16,436 nt of DNA from an uncultured Neisseria sp. (GTDB lineage: Bacteria > Pseudomonadota > Gammaproteobacteria > Burkholderiales > Neisseriaceae), in assembly GCA_937919795.1 (NCBI GenBank), contig CALFOA010000018.1, positions 1 through 16,436 of the forward strand. The letters run 5' to 3'. The notes below the pieces were generated by a model that had not been told where the DNA came from, ran no database searches, and saw only the letters and a list, made by a program, of their open reading frames with translations. The translations under genes and the position numbers were made by a program. Positions 13,236 through 16,436 of the stretch are shown here, in pieces; position 1 is the first letter of the stretch; each line of letters opens with the position of its first letter.

Positions 13236-13925
13236 TTAAGCCGCCGAAGCCATGCGGATTAAATCCTGCACCAGCGAAGGCACGCCGGTTACCGCGTTTT
13301 GCGGGATGATTTCCATATTAGCCCAAGCCGCTTGCGGATTAGGGTCGACCACAAAAATTTCCGCCTCGGGCGATACATAAGAGAGCAAAGAAGCCGCCGG
13401 ATACACTTTCAACGAAGTGCCCACCACCAGCACCACATCAGCCTCGCGAATTTCGCGCACCGCATCGCCAAACAGCGGTACGCTCTCGCCGAACCACACA
13501 ATATGCGGCCGCATCGGATAGCCGTTGTGATCCACCGTTTCCAAACTTTGATCGCCCTGCCAATCGATCACATAGCGCTCATCGAGGCAGCTGCGTAATT
13601 TGTTTAACTGCCCGTGCAGATGCAAAACATGGCGGCTGCCGGCACGTTCGTGTAAATCATCAACATTCTGGGTAATGATGCGTACATCATAATGATCAGC
13701 CAACTCAGCCAAAGCATGATGCGCCGCATTTGGCAGCGCTTCCGCCGCTTGGCGGCGGCGCTGATTATAAAAATCCAATACCAATTGCGGATTTTTCGCA
13801 TAAGCCTGCGGCGTACACACATCCTCTACTCGATGGCCTTCCCATAAACCACCCGCATCGCGGAAAGTTTTCAATCCGCTGTCGGCGCTGATGCCCGCGC
13901 CGCTTAATACCACACATTTTTTCAT
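13236..13925 (-). CDS. Sir2-family NAD-dependent protein deacylase lacking the zinc cysteines
   Basis: Removes acyl groups from protein lysines using NAD+. The 229-residue protein has the NAD motif GAGISADSG (9-17), FRDAGGLW, TQNVDDLHERAG (85-96), catalytic His104 in LHLHG, PHIVWFGE (140-147) and GTSLKVYPA. Tyr53 and Arg56 (DFYNQRRRQ) are the pair that lets CobB/SIRT5-class sirtuins accept succinyl or malonyl lysine. Between 110 and 139, where E. coli CobB has cysteine pairs for zinc, there is only one cysteine (113) and no CxxC. Similar zinc-less sirtuins exist in Bacteroidetes, from memory. AAGGA sits nine bases before the ATG at 13925. A DUS-pair terminator follows. Confidence 0.92.
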   Translation of the reverse strand: MKKCVVLSGAGISADSGLKTFRDAGGLWEGHRVEDVCTPQAYAKNPQLVLDFYNQRRRQAAEALPNAAHHALAELADHYDVRIITQNVDDLHERAGSRHVLHLHGQLNKLRSCLDERYVIDWQGDQSLETVDHNGYPMRPHIVWFGESVPLFGDAVREIREADVVLVVGTSLKVYPAASLLSYVSPEAEIFVVDPNPQAAWANMEIIPQNAVTGVPSLVQDLIRMASAA

Positions 13926-14048
13926 AACCCGCTTCCTTGTTTATTGTTATCAATAGAAACATCATGTTATTCATTTATTAACATGGTGGTTGTTTCACTT
14001 GCTTGGCGGAATCATCACCTGATATACGGTTGTTCCCCTGCTCTCGAA

Positions 14049-14060
14049 TGCCTGTCTGAA
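14049..14060 (+). repeat. Single DUS upstream of uvrA
   Basis: Exact TGCCTGTCTGAA about 25 bases before the uvrA -10. Nearby AATGC and GCATT could form a short hairpin around it. Confidence 0.92.
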
Positions 14061-14083
14061 AAGCATTTCTAACAAGCCGAAAG

Positions 14084-14092
14084 TGTTATAAT
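14084..14092 (+). promoter_or_regulatory. Extended -10 promoter of uvrA
   Basis: TGTTATAAT gives a perfect -10 (14087-14092) with the TGn extension and no good -35. Initiation near 14099 would leave a leader of about 29 bases. I see no LexA-type operator, consistent with the known absence of a classical SOS response in Neisseria. Confidence 0.55.
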
Positions 14093-14127
14093 CAAAGACT
14101 TATTTTTTGTTTTATCGACTTATCATT

Positions 14128-16436
14128 ATGCCCAATCACGACAACGACACCATCCGCATCCGCGGCGCGCGCACCCACAACCTGAAAAACATCGACCTCG
14201 ACATCCCCCGCCATAAGCTCGTGGTGGTCACCGGCTTGTCGGGCAGCGGCAAATCCTCGCTGGCGTTCGACACCCTGTATGCCGAAAGCCAGCGCCGTTA
14301 TGTGGAAAGCCTCTCGGCCTATGCGCGCCAGTTTTTGCAGATGATGGACAAACCCGATGTCGATTTGATTGAAGGCCTCTCGCCCGCCATTTCTATCGAA
14401 CAAAAATCCACCAGCCACAACCCGCGTTCCACCGTCGGCACCGTTACCGAAATCCACGATTATCTGCGCCTGCTCTACGCCCGCGTCGGCACGCCGTATT
14501 GCCCCGAGCACAACCTGCCCTTGAGCAGCCAAACCGTGTCGCAGATGGTTGATCATGTATTAGGCCTGCCCGAAGACACCCGCGTGATGATTCTCGCCCC
14601 GGCCGTGCGCGAGCGCAAAGGCGAGTTTGTCGATTTCTTTGCCGACTTGCAGGCGCAAGGTTTTGCCCGTGTGCGGGTGGACGGCGAAGTGTACCAACTC
14701 GACGAAGTGCCGAAGCTGGAAAAAAACATCAAGCACAATATTGATGTGGTGATTGACCGTGTGAAAGTGAAAGCCGACATCAAACAACGCTTGGCCGAGA
14801 GCTTTGAAACCGCGCTGCGCCACGGCGGCGAACGTGCGCTGGCCTTGGAAATGGACAGCGGCGAAGAACATTGGTTTTCCGCCCAATTCGCCTGCCCGGT
14901 GTGTTCATACAGCCTGCCCGAGCTGGAGCCGCGCCTGTTTTCCTTCAACAACCCCGTCGGCGCCTGCCCCACTTGCGACGGCTTGGGCAATATGAATTTC
15001 TTCGACCCCGAGCGCGTGGTGATGCACCCCGAATTATCGCTGGCCGCCGGCGCGATTAAAGGCTGGGACAAACGCAACCAGTTTTATTTCCAAATGATTC
15101 AATCGCTGGCCGCCCATTACGGCTTCGATGTCGATACCCCGTTTGAAGGGCTACCTGAAAAAGTGCAGAAAGTGGTGTTGCACGGCTCCGGCAAAGAAGT
15201 GATCGAGTTCCGCTACCTTTCCGAAAAAGGCACCACCTTCAACCGCAGCCACGCCTTTGAAGGCATTATCCCCAACCTCGAGCGCCGTTTCCGCGAAACC
15301 GATTCCGCCACCGTGCGCGAAGAATTGCTGCAATACCAAAGCCACAAAGCCTGCCCCAGCTGCGGCGGCGCCCGTTTGCGCAAAGAAGCGCGTTATGTGT
15401 ATGTCGGCAAACAGCCGCTGCACGAGCTTTCCGCCTGGCCGCTCACCAAAACCCACCAATTCTTTGAAACCCTCGATTTAGAAGGCAACAAAAAGCAAAT
15501 CGCCGAAAAAATCCTCAAAGAAATCACCGAGCGGCTGGGCTTTTTGATCAACGTCGGCCTCGATTACCTCAACTTAAGCCGCAGCGCCGACACCTTATCC
15601 GGCGGCGAAGCCCAGCGCATCCGCCTCGCCAGCCAAATCGGCAGCGGCCTCACCGGCGTGATGTATGTGCTCGACGAGCCTTCCATCGGCCTGCACCAGC
15701 GCGACAACGACCGCCTGCTCGCCACCCTCAAGCGCCTGCGCGATTTGGGCAACAGCGTGATTGTGGTCGAACACGATGAAGACGCCATCCGCGAAGCCGA
15801 TTTCGTCATCGACATGGGCCCCGGCGCCGGCGAGCACGGCGGCAACGTGCTGATTGCCGACACCCCCGAAAAAGTGGCCGCCTGCGCCGAATCCATCACC
15901 GGCCAATACTTAAGCGGCAAAACCGCCATCGCCGTGCCGTCTGAACGCACGCCCGTCAACCCCGAGCGCATGCTGGTGCTCAAAGGCGCGCGCGGCAACA
16001 ACCTTAAAAACGTCACCCTCGAATTGCCATTGGGGCTGATTACCTGCATCACCGGCGTGTCCGGCAGCGGCAAATCCACCCTCATCAACGACACCCTGGC
16101 CAAAATCACCGCCCGCGAGCTCAACCGCGCCAGCGAAGAGCCCGCCCCTTATGAAGCCATCACCGGGCTCGAGCAGCTCGACAAAGTGATTAATGTCGAC
16201 CAATCCCCCATCGGCCGCACCCCCCGCTCCAACCCCGCCACCTACACCGGCCTGTTCACCCCCATCCGCGACCTGTTCGCCGGCGTACCCCTCTCGCGCG
16301 AACGCGGCTACAACGTCGGCCGCTTCTCGTTCAACGTCAAAGGCGGCCGCTGCGAAGCCTGCCAGGGCGACGGCGTGATCAAAGTGGAAATGCACTTTTT
16401 GCCCGACGTGTATGTGCCATGCGAAGTGTGCTACGG
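14128..16436 (+). CDS. uvrA: Excinuclease ABC subunit A (UvrA), 3' end cut by the window
   Basis: Damage-recognition ATPase of nucleotide excision repair, acting as a dimer that loads UvrB. 769 codons are present with no stop; full-length relatives have about 940-950. Visible elements: first Walker [10 protein letters not shown] (36-44, Lys42), the [15 protein letters not shown] block, the first zinc module Cys256-x2-Cys259-x20-Cys280-x2-Cys283 (the E. coli spacing within a few residues), ABC signature LSGGEAQR (490-497), [14 protein letters not shown] as Walker B, second Walker [10 protein letters not shown] (643-651, Lys649), and zinc cysteines 742, 745, 765 and 768 at the right edge. The second signature and Walker B lie beyond the window. 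The whole sequence reads as a close relative of the meningococcal protein. No clear Shine-Dalgarno is seen before the ATG. Confidence 0.97.
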   Translation, partial: MPNHDNDTIRIRGARTHNLKNIDLDIPRHKLVVVTGLSGSGKSSLAFDTLYAESQRRYVESLSAYARQFLQMMDKPDVDLIEGLSPAISIEQKSTSHNPRSTVGTVTEIHDYLRLLYARVGTPYCPEHNLPLSSQTVSQMVDHVLGLPEDTRVMILAPAVRERKGEFVDFFADLQAQGFARVRVDGEVYQLDEVPKLEKNIKHNIDVVIDRVKVKADIKQRLAESFETALRHGGERALALEMDSGEEHWFSAQFACPVCSYSLPELEPRLFSFNNPVGACPTCDGLGNMNFFDPERVVMHPELSLAAGAIKGWDKRNQFYFQMIQSLAAHYGFDVDTPFEGLPEKVQKVVLHGSGKEVIEFRYLSEKGTTFNRSHAFEGIIPNLERRFRETDSATVREELLQYQSHKACPSCGGARLRKEARYVYVGKQPLHELSAWPLTKTHQFFETLDLEGNKKQIAEKILKEITERLGFLINVGLDYLNLSRSADTLSGGEAQRIRLASQIGSGLTGVMYVLDEPSIGLHQRDNDRLLATLKRLRDLGNSVIVVEHDEDAIREADFVIDMGPGAGEHGGNVLIADTPEKVAACAESITGQYLSGKTAIAVPSERTPVNPERMLVLKGARGNNLKNVTLELPLGLITCITGVSGSGKSTLINDTLAKITARELNRASEEPAPYEAITGLEQLDKVINVDQSPIGRTPRSNPATYTGLFTPIRDLFAGVPLSRERGYNVGRFSFNVKGGRCEACQGDGVIKVEMHFLPDVYVPCEVCY

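Noticed and set aside
13963..13985. Dyad CATGTTA/TAACATG upstream of the sirtuin gene as an operator
   Set aside because: Seven pairs in AT-rich DNA with a nine-base spacer; no known regulator motif recognised.
14092..16395. Several minus-strand open frames of 100-190 residues opposite uvrA
   Set aside because: uvrA is unmistakable on the plus strand; these are antisense shadows produced by its GC-rich codon pattern.
1..16436. CRISPR array, prophage, transposon, toxin-antitoxin or restriction system
   Set aside because: No regularly spaced repeats, terminal inverted repeats, transposase or integrase motifs, or small paired genes were seen; the only abundant repeat is the DUS.

Overview
The window comes from a member of the Neisseriaceae. 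The 12-mer TGCCTGTCTGAA, or its complement TTCAGACAGGCA, occurs 16 times exactly in 16.4 kb, with three further 11-of-12 matches. This is a Neisseria-type DNA uptake sequence (DUS). The spelling is not the meningococcal GCCGTCTGAA. It matches the dialect I know from Neisseria wadsworthii and relatives such as N. shayeganii (TG-wadDUS). The proteins (NagZ, UvrA, CoaD, HtrA) also read as close relatives of meningococcal ones. It is a chromosomal housekeeping region. I see no insertion sequence, phage, CRISPR array, rRNA or tRNA.

Layout from left to right. On the plus strand lie a YccA/Bax-inhibitor-1 family membrane protein (110-799) and coaD (923-1432). A block of minus-strand genes then runs from dnaQ back to nagZ: dnaQ-ispD (overlapping stop and start), ispF, rpiA, a staphylococcal-nuclease-like lipoprotein, nth, an HtrA/DegQ-type protease lipoprotein, and nagZ. 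Most of these units are separated by hairpins, often made of two DUS in inverted orientation. A plus-strand group follows: a cysteine-rich HugZ/HutZ-like protein behind a candidate Fur box (8877-9338), rsuA (9549-10238), a 733-bp AT-rich intergenic region, and gap (10972-12006). Gap converges on a minus-strand outer-membrane barrel of unknown function (12065-13093). Next is a minus-strand sirtuin (13236-13925). The divergent uvrA (14128 to the right edge) is cut by the window.

Functionally this is core metabolism and genome maintenance: CoA and isoprenoid precursor synthesis (coaD, ispD, ispF), sugar phosphates (rpiA, gap), DNA repair and replication fidelity (nth, uvrA, dnaQ), envelope quality control and peptidoglycan recycling (htrA, nagZ), and rRNA modification (rsuA).

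The less ordinary material is concentrated around 8.7-10.6 kb. It comprises the probable iron-regulated HugZ-like gene, two structured, terminator-ended, C-rich candidate small RNAs flanking rsuA, a possibly leaderless rsuA transcript, and a perfect 13-bp palindrome resembling HexR sites upstream of gap. Other points are a sirtuin lacking the zinc-binding cysteines, a GAPDH with the residues of NADP-using GapB enzymes, and a terminator lying inside the longest reading frame of htrA, which fixes its true start. I found no clearly novel multi-gene system.
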